Position numbers and translations under genes: made by a program. The notes under the pieces are model-generated. The model was not told the DNA's origin. It was given only the letters and a program-made list of their open reading frames with translations, and did no database searches. Of a stretch of 64,000 nucleotides of DNA, positions 17,627 to 26,129 are shown piece by piece (position 1 is the stretch's first letter; each line of letters starts with the position of its first letter). Source of the stretch: Dyadobacter flavalbus (GTDB lineage: Bacteria > Bacteroidota > Bacteroidia > Cytophagales > Spirosomataceae); NCBI RefSeq assembly GCF_006149045.1, contig NZ_VBSN01000038.1, forward strand, positions 558,001-622,000, in the 5' to 3' direction.

Positions 17627-20456
17627 ATTTAAATAAGGATCCGTTTGGTATTTTTGATTTGGTAAATACTTGATGATATCTCTTGTTTTCCCGATAGTAA
17701 ATACTTTTGTAAAATATAATAGCGGAAAGTATTACCAAAGCAATTAAAACCGGGATCAGCCACGCTAAAATTGAATTTCCTGCAAGATTGATCGGTTCCG
17801 GATTGCCGATTAAAATTAGATTGGCCCAGTAATACGGCAGTGACTTTTCAATATTATTTGCTGCAATAAAATCAATTTTGGCCTTTTGTAAAGCTTTATC
17901 TTTGGATAAACCCTGCGCCAGATATTTGTGAAAATGAATGGAAATATCGTAAATAGCCTGCTCATCCGCTTTCCATAAAGTGGCCGCTATGGACGGAATT
18001 CCAGCCATCGTAAAACCTCTTGCAAGGCTGTAAATTCCTTCACCCGCCGCACTTTTACCAGCATTGGTTTCACAAGCACTGAGTATCACAAGCCGTGTTG
18101 CAACCTGATGGTTTAATAACTGAAGTTCAGAAAGCCGAATGACCGAATCCTGCATATATAACATCGGTTCACTCCAGTTTTTGTCAGCTTTTGCATGCGA
18201 AAAAACATTGACGATATTATATTTTCTGATGTTATGGATAAAATTACTTTTTGTTGCTTCTTCGTTCGTAAATAACCTGGTTCTATGGTAAAAACCGGCC
18301 GCTTTTTCCAGTGAAAATGCTGCATTTTTCAGATCCGTAACTTTAAGATGTTGCTGATAACCCGACGGTGCGAATCCGGCAAAATTCCCTTTTGCCGGAA
18401 TATTACCAAAATCTTTCAGTAAATAACCTGCCGAATAAACGTAATTGAAAACATGATCTTTCAGGAGAAGCGCTTTGCCGGTTTTATCTTTGGAAAATGC
18501 TTCAAACGGAATCAGAAAATGATCGGCACATATGATGACTTTTCTGGTTTGCAATTTTAATGGCTGAACCAATGATTTATATAATTTATTGGATAAAAAG
18601 GCAAAGTCATTATAATGATTTATCAAGGTCTGCTTTTCTGAACACATTTGCGTAAAATCATCAATGCTGCACGGATCGAACTGTTCTTTTGTAAGCTTGA
18701 CGAGTTCAGCATCCCTGGCGGTAACTTTCAGCATATAGGTAACAGAATCATTCATGAAATAATGAACAAAACTGGCTTTTGCTGTTGAAAGGTACTTCTG
18801 AAGTGTGTTTAGATCCGGCACTTCCGAAGAATATTTATACTGATAATAAGCAGGATATTTTTGTTCAAGTGTTTTGATATAATGATCGAAATTTGTTTTG
18901 GCATTCAGGAATTCAGCCTGCATTTTTTCATTTTCCGTTTTGTCAATGGTGGAAGTAGTCCATTTCTGCTGTGCATTAATTACTGCCGCCCGGAATTTGT
19001 ATTCTTTTTCTGATTCCTGAATGGGCAATTTGGCAGACGCGCCGAGTTCATTCAATTGATCATTCAGTAAAACCGCCCGGCTTTTTTCCATAAAGAAAAA
19101 TGCAAGCTGAACGTCGTTGAAAAGATAACAGGCTTCAATTGCATGCTCATACATTCTATTGGTTTTCTCTCTCCAGTGAAGTTTTGACTGTTCGCCGTAT
19201 TGCTTCCAGCGCATCAGATCCACTGCTTTATCCGCTAACCGGAAAGTTTCCAAAGCCGTTTTCAGAAGCATTTTATCCTTTCTGATTTTGTAAAGATCCA
19301 GAAGCGCCTCCGCCTTATTCGACAGCAATGTGGATATAAAATAATCATTGGAAACGAGCATCAGCATTTTAGGATCCGGATTGCTTGTAATGGAAGTATT
19401 GGTGAAATGAACAGGCAAAACATTAAGTGCTTTCTGATAGAACCGCAGCGCCTGATCCAGATCTTTCTGACGATGATAAAGAAATCCCATATTGATAAAC
19501 AATCCCGATTTCTGATAGTCGTCTTTGGATTTATCGGCCATTTGCATTCCTTTTTCATATGCATTTAACGCTTTGGAAGTATCATGCAAATTGCTGTCAT
19601 ACAAGTAACCAAGATTCAACATATCGCGCGAACATTGCGCCCAGTTTCCCGTTAGTTCGTTCAGTTTATATGATTCCAGATAATATTTGACCGCCGTTTT
19701 ATCATTTCCGTTCTTTTTCATGAACTGCGCATAAACTGCGTAAGCGGTAGCAAGCCGGTTTGAATACATTGCATTTCCGTGAAAAATGGAAATTGCTTTC
19801 TGAATATTTATTTCGGCATTTTCAGAATCCTTTAATTCAATTTGTGCCTGCGCTTTCTGACATAACAATGCTCCTTCTGCCGGAACATCCTTTATTTTCC
19901 TTGCAAACAGAATGCCTTCGTCAGCGGTCTCGATTCCTTTTTCATAATCTCCGGTCTGAAAAAAAAGATATGCTTTTTGTTCATAAGCCATAAAAGCCAG
20001 AAAATATTTGGAAGGGAATTTTTTGCTTATGGCTACACATTCATCCAGCGAACGGTGGGTATATCCGTAATGGTAAATCCGGCTGTAAAACGTGCCAAGA
20101 TTAAAATAACTGTTGGCCAGAAAAGAAACGTCCGCCTTTTTACTGTTTCTGTTTACAGCAATGGCTTCTTTCGTAAAAAGTATTGCTTTTTCTATATCCC
20201 CTGTTTTACTGTAAATGCCTCCGGTTCTATGTAAAATCCGGGCATAAATACTATCCTTAACCAGGTTGCATTTCAAATACGATTGCTGCAGCAACAAAAG
20301 TTGTTCAAGATTTTCGTTATCCGGAACTGTCGTGTTTTCTTCTATCCTTTTAAGCAATTGGCGAAATTCAGAATTGGAAAGACATTGAGCATTAACCTGC
20401 TGCTTCCACAAACACAAGCAAGGAAGCAGATTGAGCAATACAAACAGCTTATACAT
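17625..20456 (-). CDS. CHAT-domain caspase-like protease with TPR repeats and C-terminal membrane anchor
   Basis: 943 residues. A signal peptide (about 1-23) is followed by tetratricopeptide-type helical repeats to about residue 460 (for example DLDQALRFYQKALNVLP) and a coiled linker. A CHAT domain (about 630-890) has the catalytic dyad visible: His754 in VNVFSHAKAD and Cys795 in VILSACETNAG, followed by the typical AAGEGIYSLARGF and IAATLWKADE. One membrane span (about 896-917) precedes a short basic tail. The protease would thus sit in the periplasm, tethered to the inner membrane. It is the last gene of the sigma/TPR/subtilase/CHAT group, 11 bases after the subtilase. Substrate unknown; the divergent peptide island is a candidate by position only. 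Confidence 0.9.
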   Translation of the reverse strand: MYKLFVLLNLLPCLCLWKQQVNAQCLSNSEFRQLLKRIEENTTVPDNENLEQLLLLQQSYLKCNLVKDSIYARILHRTGGIYSKTGDIEKAILFTKEAIAVNRNSKKADVSFLANSYFNLGTFYSRIYHYGYTHRSLDECVAISKKFPSKYFLAFMAYEQKAYLFFQTGDYEKGIETADEGILFARKIKDVPAEGALLCQKAQAQIELKDSENAEINIQKAISIFHGNAMYSNRLATAYAVYAQFMKKNGNDKTAVKYYLESYKLNELTGNWAQCSRDMLNLGYLYDSNLHDTSKALNAYEKGMQMADKSKDDYQKSGLFINMGFLYHRQKDLDQALRFYQKALNVLPVHFTNTSITSNPDPKMLMLVSNDYFISTLLSNKAEALLDLYKIRKDKMLLKTALETFRLADKAVDLMRWKQYGEQSKLHWREKTNRMYEHAIEACYLFNDVQLAFFFMEKSRAVLLNDQLNELGASAKLPIQESEKEYKFRAAVINAQQKWTTSTIDKTENEKMQAEFLNAKTNFDHYIKTLEQKYPAYYQYKYSSEVPDLNTLQKYLSTAKASFVHYFMNDSVTYMLKVTARDAELVKLTKEQFDPCSIDDFTQMCSEKQTLINHYNDFAFLSNKLYKSLVQPLKLQTRKVIICADHFLIPFEAFSKDKTGKALLLKDHVFNYVYSAGYLLKDFGNIPAKGNFAGFAPSGYQQHLKVTDLKNAAFSLEKAAGFYHRTRLFTNEEATKSNFIHNIRKYNIVNVFSHAKADKNWSEPMLYMQDSVIRLSELQLLNHQVATRLVILSACETNAGKSAAGEGIYSLARGFTMAGIPSIAATLWKADEQAIYDISIHFHKYLAQGLSKDKALQKAKIDFIAANNIEKSLPYYWANLILIGNPEPINLAGNSILAWLIPVLIALVILSAIIFYKSIYYRENKRYHQVFTKSKIPNGSLFK

Positions 20457-20467
20457 ATCCGTATCAA

Positions 20468-21895
20468 TTAATTATTTCGGGAAGTCTTCCTGGTACAGGT
20501 TCCTTTTTTGATATGCTTGAATTCAAGCTCGGGAACATCAAACATTACAGCCGGCAATAATTCCGAATCATCTACAAGCGTAAGCGTATGCAGCAATTGC
20601 GTTTTGTCAATATTTTCAAGTCTGAGTAACTTCTTTTGTGCAAAAGCTCCGATTACACCCGTTGCAATTGCCGTTGCGAAAGAAGATCCGCTGATCATGT
20701 CCCTGCACGATTTACCTTGAAACGGAACATAAAATTTCATTTCCTCATCGGCAAATACACCGAGATCAACATACCTGCGAGAAAAATTCTGGGTTGGACT
20801 TGTATTCTTTCCGTCCGTTGTAGTTACAGTCAATACGCTGTTTGGATAAACGCTGAGGTCTGCCGGATAAAAGTGATGAATTGCAAGATTCCGAAGCTGC
20901 TCATCGGTTATATTCAATCCATATTCTTTGAGATAAATTTCTTTTGCAATCAGTTCTTCATCGGCAAATTTGTTGCCTGCAGCCGTAATAAACAGTATTC
21001 CACTTTCTTTAAGTGTCTTGTTGATTAAGTTGTCGAAATAAGCAAATTGATTGCGGTAGTAATAGTAAAAACCCCAGCTTGCATTGATGATGTGGGCACC
21101 TTTTGCCATAGCGAAATGTATGGCGCAAATGATTCCGAAAAAGTCGCCTTGTCCGTTTGCCTTATGTGTTTTTAAAGGCATTATTTCAACCGCATTATTT
21201 TGGGAATTAAGAAATTCATTAATAATGAACATACTGACAACAGTACCGTGCCGATACGGATTATCATCACTGAAATCTGAATTTCCCATATTACCGGAAC
21301 TCATTTCGGAGAAATTCCAGCCGGATTCAACGTCTTTGTAACAGTCCGGACCGAAATCGTCAGGTTTGCTTTTCCATAAATAGTCCGAATCAATCAGTTT
21401 ATCGTCAAATCCGGTATCCAAGACTGCAACCACAATCTTTTCCTTGCCGGTATCAATGTCTTTCGGCTTTTGGAATAACGGATATTCATTAAAAAAACTG
21501 CCGTTTTCTTTTTCAAAAGGAGAATCATTAAAAAAGTTATGGGAATATTCGCCAACAACCGGAGGGCTCGGTACAGAGCCGACAACAACTCCTTCCCCAT
21601 TGATTACAGTATGAAATAAATCGCCGATAAACAATACGGCCAAACACCCGCAATCATCGCATTTGACAACTTCAACGTGATCGGAATCAATTCTTCTCCG
21701 GCCATTGATTTCTTTTGCAGTAACCAAAAGAAAATTTTTTACAACAGCAATGTCTTCCGCTGTTGGCAATTCCTTAAAAAAAACACAGATTTGATTTTGT
21801 TTGTATGTTTTAAGAAATAACGGAGCATACTGATCATTCCTTTTCTTGGATCGTCTGATCCAAAGCGGCAAGTCGCCGGATGGTTTCTTATCCAT
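20468..21895 (-). CDS. S8-family subtilisin-like serine protease, cytosolic
   Basis: 475 residues with an intact subtilase triad: Asp160 (VAVLDTGFDD), His216 (YRHGTVVS) and Ser405 (SGSSFATA), with the oxyanion Asn308 in AAGN. The first 140 residues form a non-catalytic domain with a Cys-Asp-Asp-Cys-Gly-Cys motif near residue 80, which could bind a metal or be redox-sensitive. No signal peptide is visible, unlike most subtilases, so it should act in the cytosol. It lies 11 bases before the CHAT gene, so the two proteases are almost certainly cotranscribed. The pairing of two unrelated proteases suggests a cascade or shared control; its target is unknown. Confidence 0.9.
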   Translation of the reverse strand: MDKKPSGDLPLWIRRSKKRNDQYAPLFLKTYKQNQICVFFKELPTAEDIAVVKNFLLVTAKEINGRRRIDSDHVEVVKCDDCGCLAVLFIGDLFHTVINGEGVVVGSVPSPPVVGEYSHNFFNDSPFEKENGSFFNEYPLFQKPKDIDTGKEKIVVAVLDTGFDDKLIDSDYLWKSKPDDFGPDCYKDVESGWNFSEMSSGNMGNSDFSDDNPYRHGTVVSMFIINEFLNSQNNAVEIMPLKTHKANGQGDFFGIICAIHFAMAKGAHIINASWGFYYYYRNQFAYFDNLINKTLKESGILFITAAGNKFADEELIAKEIYLKEYGLNITDEQLRNLAIHHFYPADLSVYPNSVLTVTTTDGKNTSPTQNFSRRYVDLGVFADEEMKFYVPFQGKSCRDMISGSSFATAIATGVIGAFAQKKLLRLENIDKTQLLHTLTLVDDSELLPAVMFDVPELEFKHIKKGTCTRKTSRNN

Positions 21896-22031
21896 ATCAA
21901 TTGCGGTTTAGTAATTATATATTTACTTAAATAATTAATCTGCAAACCAGCATCCGGAAATTATTGAAACAGTTATGAACTGCCGTTTTATTCTGTTGAT
22001 TTCAGTCCGGATTCTGTCAAACCATGCCTGA

Positions 22032-22811
22032 TTAAAAGCTTTTCAGCCATTCCCTGCTTTCCTTACTTCCTTCCGTATTTTCTCCTGCCAGTTTCTCCAT
22101 AATTTGTTTTGCTGATTGCCTGTCTCCATGATTATCGCGCATCAAAAGTGTAACGGCTTTCAAAAATGTCCCCGGGTTACTATACAGATTTTGCATTTGT
22201 GACAATTCATCAAATTCTTTTAATGCATTCGTGTAATCACGTTTGGCGAGATAAGAAAGGCCGGCATATTTTTTTGCTTCACTATTTTCCGGATGGCTTT
22301 TGTATATGCTTTTGAAATAAGACAATGCCTTGTTATAATCCTTCCTGTTATAAGCCGCAATTCCTGATTGAAGGCTGTCATCCGCATTCCCCATTGTCTG
22401 GCTCAACTGCATAAAATTCTCATTGTAGTAATTGGTTGCCAACGTTTTAACACTGTCTTTTGAAGTGAAGAAAATAAAGTAGGAAAGTAATATAATGCCG
22501 ACGGCCGCGGCCATCCCTGTAAAAAAGCGGGCTAATCTTCCCGAATAAAGCGGTACTCCTTTTTCTTCCTCCTGCTGCGAATCCGGTCTGAAATAACGCT
22601 CATTTAAAGTATGCAAAGAACTTAATAACGCACTGTGATTAACCAGGTGCATTTCCTTTTCCCGCATTGCCAATTCAACCGTCCGGTAAATTTCAAACGT
22701 GGAATACAATTCCGTATCGGAAGACAATTCAGCTTCGAAGTACGCCTTTTCCTCGCTGCTCATTTTTCCGTTCAGGTATAAATCAAACTGTTCAAATCTG
22801 TGGGTTTCCAT
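22032..22811 (-). CDS. Single-span membrane protein with anti-sigma-like N-terminus and C-terminal TPR repeats
   Basis: 259 residues. The cytosolic N-terminus (FDLYLNGKMSSEEKAYFEAEL) resembles the zinc-finger-less anti-sigma N-termini of Bacteroidota. One membrane span (about 95-115) is followed by TPR repeats (GIAAYNRKDYNKALSYFKSI, then AGLSYLAKRDYTNALKEF). It starts 6 bases after the ECF sigma gene, the usual place for an anti-sigma factor. This suggests that periplasmic TPRs sense a partner and the N-terminus holds the sigma factor. That role is inference. A 136-base gap separates it from the subtilase gene, so a second promoter there is possible. Confidence 0.75.
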   Translation of the reverse strand: METHRFEQFDLYLNGKMSSEEKAYFEAELSSDTELYSTFEIYRTVELAMREKEMHLVNHSALLSSLHTLNERYFRPDSQQEEEKGVPLYSGRLARFFTGMAAAVGIILLSYFIFFTSKDSVKTLATNYYNENFMQLSQTMGNADDSLQSGIAAYNRKDYNKALSYFKSIYKSHPENSEAKKYAGLSYLAKRDYTNALKEFDELSQMQNLYSNPGTFLKAVTLLMRDNHGDRQSAKQIMEKLAGENTEGSKESREWLKSF

Positions 22812-22817
22812 GATCTT

Positions 22818-23387
22818 TTATTTTAAAGAATTAAACCGTGAAGACGTTTTTACCAATGTGACAAGCTGCGCCATGCATTCCGATTTTTTCTTCCGTGCAT
22901 AACCGTAAGTCAATCCTGTCATCTGCGCCACTTCCTCCATCGGTTTGCCTGCCCAGCTCAGACGCAGCAGTTGCCTGCAGACAGTCCCAAGTTCTTCCAG
23001 CTTCTCCGTAATCAGGTTTAAGCGTTCCTCATGAAAATTAAAATCCTCGGCCAGTTTAAAACTGTCTTCACTAATGATTAATCCGTCGTCTTCCAAGGTT
23101 GTTACCTGGTTAAACTTCTTTTTATCCAGCTCGTTTAACCATTTCTTTTTACAGATCAGGTACAGAAATGCATCCAGCGGACAGGTTAATACAAAATCAT
23201 GCACACTCGCTTTTTTAAAGATGGAAATCAGTGCATCCTGAAAAATGTCGGCTGCTTCTGCTTCCGTTCCGTTATTTTTTAACACCATCCATTTTACCTT
23301 GCCGGAAAACTTCCGGTACAATTCATCAAGCAGTATTCTGTCATTATTTAACAGTGCGTCTATATACTTCTGATCGGGATGTGGCAT
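22818..23387 (-). CDS. ECF-type RNA polymerase sigma factor
   Basis: 189 residues with sigma-70 region 2 (GTEAEAADIFQDALISIFKKA) and region 4 (ECMAQL preceded by EEVAQMTGLTYGYARKKK). It is first in the group sigma, TPR membrane protein, subtilase, CHAT protease. ECF factors in this arrangement usually transcribe their own operon and a few targets. The divergent double-glycine peptide genes start 397 bases away and are possible targets. No conserved promoter motif shared by both sides could be identified by eye. Confidence 0.88.
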   Translation of the reverse strand: MPHPDQKYIDALLNNDRILLDELYRKFSGKVKWMVLKNNGTEAEAADIFQDALISIFKKASVHDFVLTCPLDAFLYLICKKKWLNELDKKKFNQVTTLEDDGLIISEDSFKLAEDFNFHEERLNLITEKLEELGTVCRQLLRLSWAGKPMEEVAQMTGLTYGYARKKKSECMAQLVTLVKTSSRFNSLK

Positions 23388-23783
23388 TGAATTAAACTTT
23401 AAAATACAATCCTTTATATACGCTGCCTTGCTGTTTTTTTTAAGTGCACATGTGCTTTCTAAAAGTTAAAAAATCTACTTGCAGTTACACGATATTGCAC
23501 TATGTAAAGTTAAACTGTCTGCCGGTTTTCTGTCTATTTTCAGAAACTATCTACTTGTTTACGGCCCGTTTCTTATTAAACGGTTTTCATTAATTAGTTA
23601 ACTGAAGTATAATAAGGAAGAGCGTCACTCAAAAAGAAGCAAATTCCTTATAGCGCAGCAAAGCTGTTTTAGAAAGATGAATATTTTGCAAAAAACAGGT
23701 AACAAACAGAAGGCCATCCGGATATAAACCCGAACAGTAAAAAAGGCAACTTGTTAATTAATCAAATTTTAAATCTTATCAAT
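23388..23783. other. Divergent intergenic region between the sigma operon and the peptide island
   Basis: About 400 AT-rich bases with no gene. A perfect 10-bp palindrome GCACATGTGC lies at 23446-23455, about 60 bases upstream of the sigma factor start, and may be an operator. The other side carries the leader of the first double-glycine peptide gene. A clear housekeeping promoter was not found, which is compatible with ECF-dependent promoters. Confidence 0.45.
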
Positions 23784-23927
23784 ATGGAAAAGTTAGATCA
23801 GCTTGATTTGAAAGCACTCGATGTAGATGAATTACAGGAAATCGAAGGCGGATTCATTTTTGTATTTGTGGCCGGATTCGCCGCGGGCGTTGCAGCAGGA
23901 GTAGCAGTTGCATCATTATTAAAATAA
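23784..23927 (+). CDS. Double-glycine leader peptide 1 (bacteriocin-like)
   Basis: 47 residues: an acidic leader ending in LQEIEGG (Gly-Gly at residues 22-23), then a hydrophobic core of about 24 residues full of small residues with repeated GxxxG-like spacing (AGFAAGVAAGVAVASLLK). The leader fits C39-peptidase processing by the ABC exporter encoded at 27665-29911. The core is like one partner of two-peptide class IIb bacteriocins, which form helix pairs through GxxxG. The next reading frame begins within its stop codon (TAATG). Confidence 0.8.
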   Translation: MEKLDQLDLKALDVDELQEIEGGFIFVFVAGFAAGVAAGVAVASLLK

Positions 23928-23962
23928 TGCTTCCGATTCCATTATCCAATTTTAAATCAAAA

Positions 23963-24112
23963 ATGATAAACAAGATGGAAAACTTAAATTATCCCTTATT
24001 CAAAGAACTGGATTCCCAGGAAATAAAACAGATACAAGGCGGATTTTCGCCGCTTTGGCTTCCTTTGATCGCCTATAAAATAGTCGAAATGCTTTCTGAA
24101 AAGCAAAAGTGA
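23963..24112 (+). CDS. Double-glycine leader peptide 2
   Basis: 49 residues from the chosen ATG (a second, MENLNYP, lies 12 bases on and is equally plausible; a third at 23927 is less likely). The leader ends KQIQGG and the core is about 22 residues, FSPLWLPLIAYKIVEMLSEKQK, amphipathic with a charged tail. It has the same leader logic as its neighbours (Leu, acidic residues, Glu/Gln-Ile-x-Gly-Gly). No modification enzyme is encoded nearby, so it may be exported unmodified. Confidence 0.75.
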   Translation: MINKMENLNYPLFKELDSQEIKQIQGGFSPLWLPLIAYKIVEMLSEKQK

Positions 24113-24163
24113 ACATAAATACAATAGGGTTTAAAGACATTAGCTAGCAAAATAATTTACAAA

Positions 24164-24286
24164 ATGAAAAATCCAGAACAACCTGATGCGCAAGAATTAA
24201 ATTGGGACGAATTAAAAGAAATACAAGGCGGTATATGGTGGCTTGTACCCCTGCTGATTGCATCGGTTATTATCAAAAACTGCTAG
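24164..24286 (+). CDS. Double-glycine leader peptide 3
   Basis: 40 residues: leader LNWDELKEIQGG, core of 17 residues, IWWLVPLLIASVIIKNC. The core is almost wholly hydrophobic, opens with two tryptophans and ends in cysteine. It could insert into membranes or dimerise through Cys40. It sits between leader peptide 2 and the cysteine-rich protein gene on the same strand. Confidence 0.75.
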   Translation: MKNPEQPDAQELNWDELKEIQGGIWWLVPLLIASVIIKNC

Positions 24287-24374
24287 GCATTTTACTTTTC
24301 CTTTTTTTTTGGGACGGGAATTCTGATACATGCAAATTCTCTGAAATGATGTGAATTAATTAATTTAAACAGTT

Positions 24375-24806
24375 ATGGAAAAGCAAAAAGAATCCTTGCA
24401 ATGTCCCAGTTATATTGCCAAACCCGGTGCTGATCTGTTCGGTATCGTTGGCAAGGACGGAAAGGTTGAATACCTGCATGAACCAATCAGAATCGATAAA
24501 ACATTTGTTGAATCTGCCAAAGAATATGAGGAAAATACCGGAAAATCCGCAGAAGAAAGATTCCGGTTTTCAGGAAAATGTATTGAAGGCGGATGCCATC
24601 AATGGAGCCATGAGCATGCATCGTGCAGCCTTGTCAGCAGGGTAATTGAAGCCATGAACCAAAAGGCTGAAAGGGAAGAACTGCTGGTTCCTTGTGCAAT
24701 CCGCAGCAAATGCCGCTGGTTTTCACAACAAGGTGCACTTGCATGTGCAAACTGCAATGAAATCGTTCGCAATGCTGAAAAGGAAAGGCAGTCGATTGCA
24801 GCCTGA
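24375..24806 (+). CDS. Cysteine-rich cytosolic protein of unknown function in the peptide island
   Basis: 143 residues, no signal peptide or membrane segment. Eight cysteines at about 10, 69, 74, 84, 107, 113, 124 and 127 lie in patterns suggesting metal or Fe-S binding: C-x4-C-His near CIEGGCHQW, and C-x5-C-x10-C-x2-C at the C-terminus (CRWFSQQGALACANC). Ile-Arg-Ile-Asp and Arg-Phe-Arg-Phe-Ser-Gly look like conserved family segments, but I do not recognise a named family. It lies among the leader peptide genes, so it could mature, bind or give immunity to a peptide. None of these roles is shown. Confidence 0.7.
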   Translation: MEKQKESLQCPSYIAKPGADLFGIVGKDGKVEYLHEPIRIDKTFVESAKEYEENTGKSAEERFRFSGKCIEGGCHQWSHEHASCSLVSRVIEAMNQKAEREELLVPCAIRSKCRWFSQQGALACANCNEIVRNAEKERQSIAA

Positions 24807-25002
24807 CCCAAACACCTTTACAAAAATCTTAATTTCTGCATTGCAAATAAAAACGTTTTCAATAAACGTATAAGCTATACAGTTTTACGTTCCCAGCCTG
24901 TAATTTAATCAAAAACCAATTTTTCGGCATCAGCTAAAAGCCTGTTGCCTAGGAAAGCTTTATTCTTAATTTTTATTCACAATTCAATTAAACAACTGTC
25001 CA

Positions 25003-25230
25003 ATGAAAGCAAACCAAGAAGGGATCGTAGCGGATCTGAAAGCCTCGGCTACGTCAAAAGAGGATTTTATGCGTAAACTGGCGCAAATGGAAACCGGTGA
25101 AATTTCTCCCGAATTTCAGGAAAAGATTGACGGCGGAGTCTATTCCACCTTGCCGGTTTACCGCATTCCGTTTATTTGGGGTATTATCATTAATATTGAT
25201 AAGACGCTCAATTTTAATACTCAATACTAA
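25003..25230 (+). CDS. Double-glycine leader peptide 4 (long leader)
   Basis: 75 residues. The leader is longer than in its neighbours (about 45 residues, including SKEDFMRKLAQMETGEI) and ends EKIDGG. Its helical, charged character recalls longer Nif11/NHLP-type leaders, though the resemblance is weak. The core of about 30 residues (VYSTLPVYRIPFIWGIIINI, then ten more) is aromatic and hydrophobic without cysteine. A hairpin follows at 25239-25264. Confidence 0.75.
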   Translation: MKANQEGIVADLKASATSKEDFMRKLAQMETGEISPEFQEKIDGGVYSTLPVYRIPFIWGIIINIDKTLNFNTQY

Positions 25231-25238
25231 CCATCAAG

Positions 25239-25264
25239 AACTTTCTGCTTTATGCAGGAAAGTT
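25239..25264 (+). terminator. Hairpin after leader peptide 4
   Basis: AACTTTCTGC (25239-25248) pairs with GCAGGAAAGTT (25254-25264) with one bulged base. Only a weak T-stretch follows, so it may be an attenuating or stabilising hairpin rather than a full terminator. Confidence 0.4.
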
Positions 25265-25384
25265 TGATGCAGGCAGCGTTTGTACATCTCACATCTGATT
25301 GCATAAAACAGCAGTGAAATCAGAATGCGGAGAAACTAATCATCCCATTTTTTATCTATAATTCATAATCTAAAAATTACAGTT

Positions 25385-25567
25385 ATGTATACTTATCATT
25401 CACAAACTTCAACGAAATCGCCTGAAGATCTTTTTGCAAATTATGAAGGCGGAGACCTTGTTTCATTGACAACGGATGAAATGTCGGAAGTGGACGGCGG
25501 CTTCCTGGCATTTCTTGTGGGAGTGGCCATTGGCGTAACGGTTGCCCATTACATTGCTACGCATTAA
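25385..25567 (+). CDS. Double-glycine leader peptide 5
   Basis: 60 residues: leader ending MSEVDGG (Gly-Gly at residues about 38-39) and a core of 21 residues, FLAFLVGVAIGVTVAHYIATH. The core has G-x-x-x-G spacing like leader peptide 1 and a terminal His. It is a likely bacteriocin-type helix. A second Gly-Gly in the leader (residues 22-23, YEGG) is probably not the cleavage site. Confidence 0.78.
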   Translation: MYTYHSQTSTKSPEDLFANYEGGDLVSLTTDEMSEVDGGFLAFLVGVAIGVTVAHYIATH

Positions 25568-25606
25568 TTTATATTTCATTATTTCTAATCTTTAACATTA
25601 AGAACA

Positions 25607-25750
25607 ATGAATGCTAATCTGACATATGAAAATGACGGGCTTGTATCTTTAAGCCAATCAGAATTAACCGAGACTGAAGGCGGATTACTTCAGGTACTCG
25701 TAGCAGGTTTTATTGTCGGCGTACTCGCTTATGCCGCAGTATCCAAGTAA
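25607..25750 (+). CDS. Double-glycine leader peptide 6
   Basis: 47 residues: leader ELTETEGG, core LLQVLVAGFIVGVLAYAAVSK. Core length and small-residue pattern closely parallel leader peptides 1 and 5, suggesting one family. Leader peptides 5 and 6 have matching spacing (about 40 bases apart) and both leaders contain L(V)SL(T/S), so they may be a recent duplicate pair or the two partners of one activity. A very stable hairpin follows at 25757-25786. Confidence 0.78.
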   Translation: MNANLTYENDGLVSLSQSELTETEGGLLQVLVAGFIVGVLAYAAVSK

Positions 25751-25756
25751 ACAAGT

Positions 25757-25786
25757 ATGCTCTGCTTTTTTCGAAAAGCAGAGCAT
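25757..25786 (+). terminator. 13-bp perfect hairpin with TTCG tetraloop after leader peptide 6
   Basis: ATGCTCTGCTTTT (25757-25769) pairs perfectly with AAAAGCAGAGCAT (25774-25786) around TTCG, the most stable RNA tetraloop type. It starts 6 bases after the stop of leader peptide 6. No strong U-run follows on the plus strand, so it may act as a 3'-end stabiliser or partial terminator. Confidence 0.6.
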
Positions 25787-25937
25787 CAATATCATTAAAA
25801 AATCGCAATGAGGATTAATAATAATACATGATCCATGCTGTATTAAACCGGCTTGTTTCAGGCTACATAAATAGTCTTTTTTAATTTTAAATAAAATAAA
25901 TTGTTCTGCAAACAGACGGCCTTTCCGAAGTTTATTA

Positions 25938-26010
25938 AACCGCGGAGCGGTTTCCTGTTTATAGCAATTTTAAGTGCAGTATATGATTATTAAACCCCGG
26001 ACGGGTTGCC
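25938..26010. repeat. Dispersed REP-like hairpin pair inside the peptide island
   Basis: AAACCGCGGAGCGGTTT at 25938-25954 is followed by CCTGTTTATAGCAATTT, and AACCCCGGACGGGTT lies at about 25993-26007. The first has the same GC-rich palindrome plus CCTGTTTATAGCAA tail as the array at 12935-13800. Confidence 0.7.
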
Positions 26011-26129
26011 TTTTGTTATTTTAAAATAATGACTATTATTTTTTAATAGCATGGTAACAAAACATCATTTATACGGATATAAAACAAAGCAAAAAATATA
26101 TCAATAAACTTTTATTTAAGTTAAACAAC

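Larger units (their letters stand above)
25751..26129. other. Intergenic region between leader peptides 6 and 7
   Basis: About 380 bases with no supported gene. It holds the TTCG hairpin at its left end, a REP-like pair at 25938-26010, and an AT-rich leader before peptide 7. The REP-like insertion inside the peptide island suggests peptide 7 may be under separate control. Confidence 0.5.

Noticed and set aside
17625-23387. Craspase or gasdermin-type CHAT system
   Set aside because: There is no Cas7-11 or crRNA locus, and no gasdermin-like neighbour was recognised. The CHAT protein here carries a signal peptide and membrane anchor.
25003-25230. Nif11/NHLP-type leader
   Set aside because: The leader is long and helical, but no NHLP maturation enzyme adjoins and the similarity is too weak for a call; it was left as a generic double-glycine leader.
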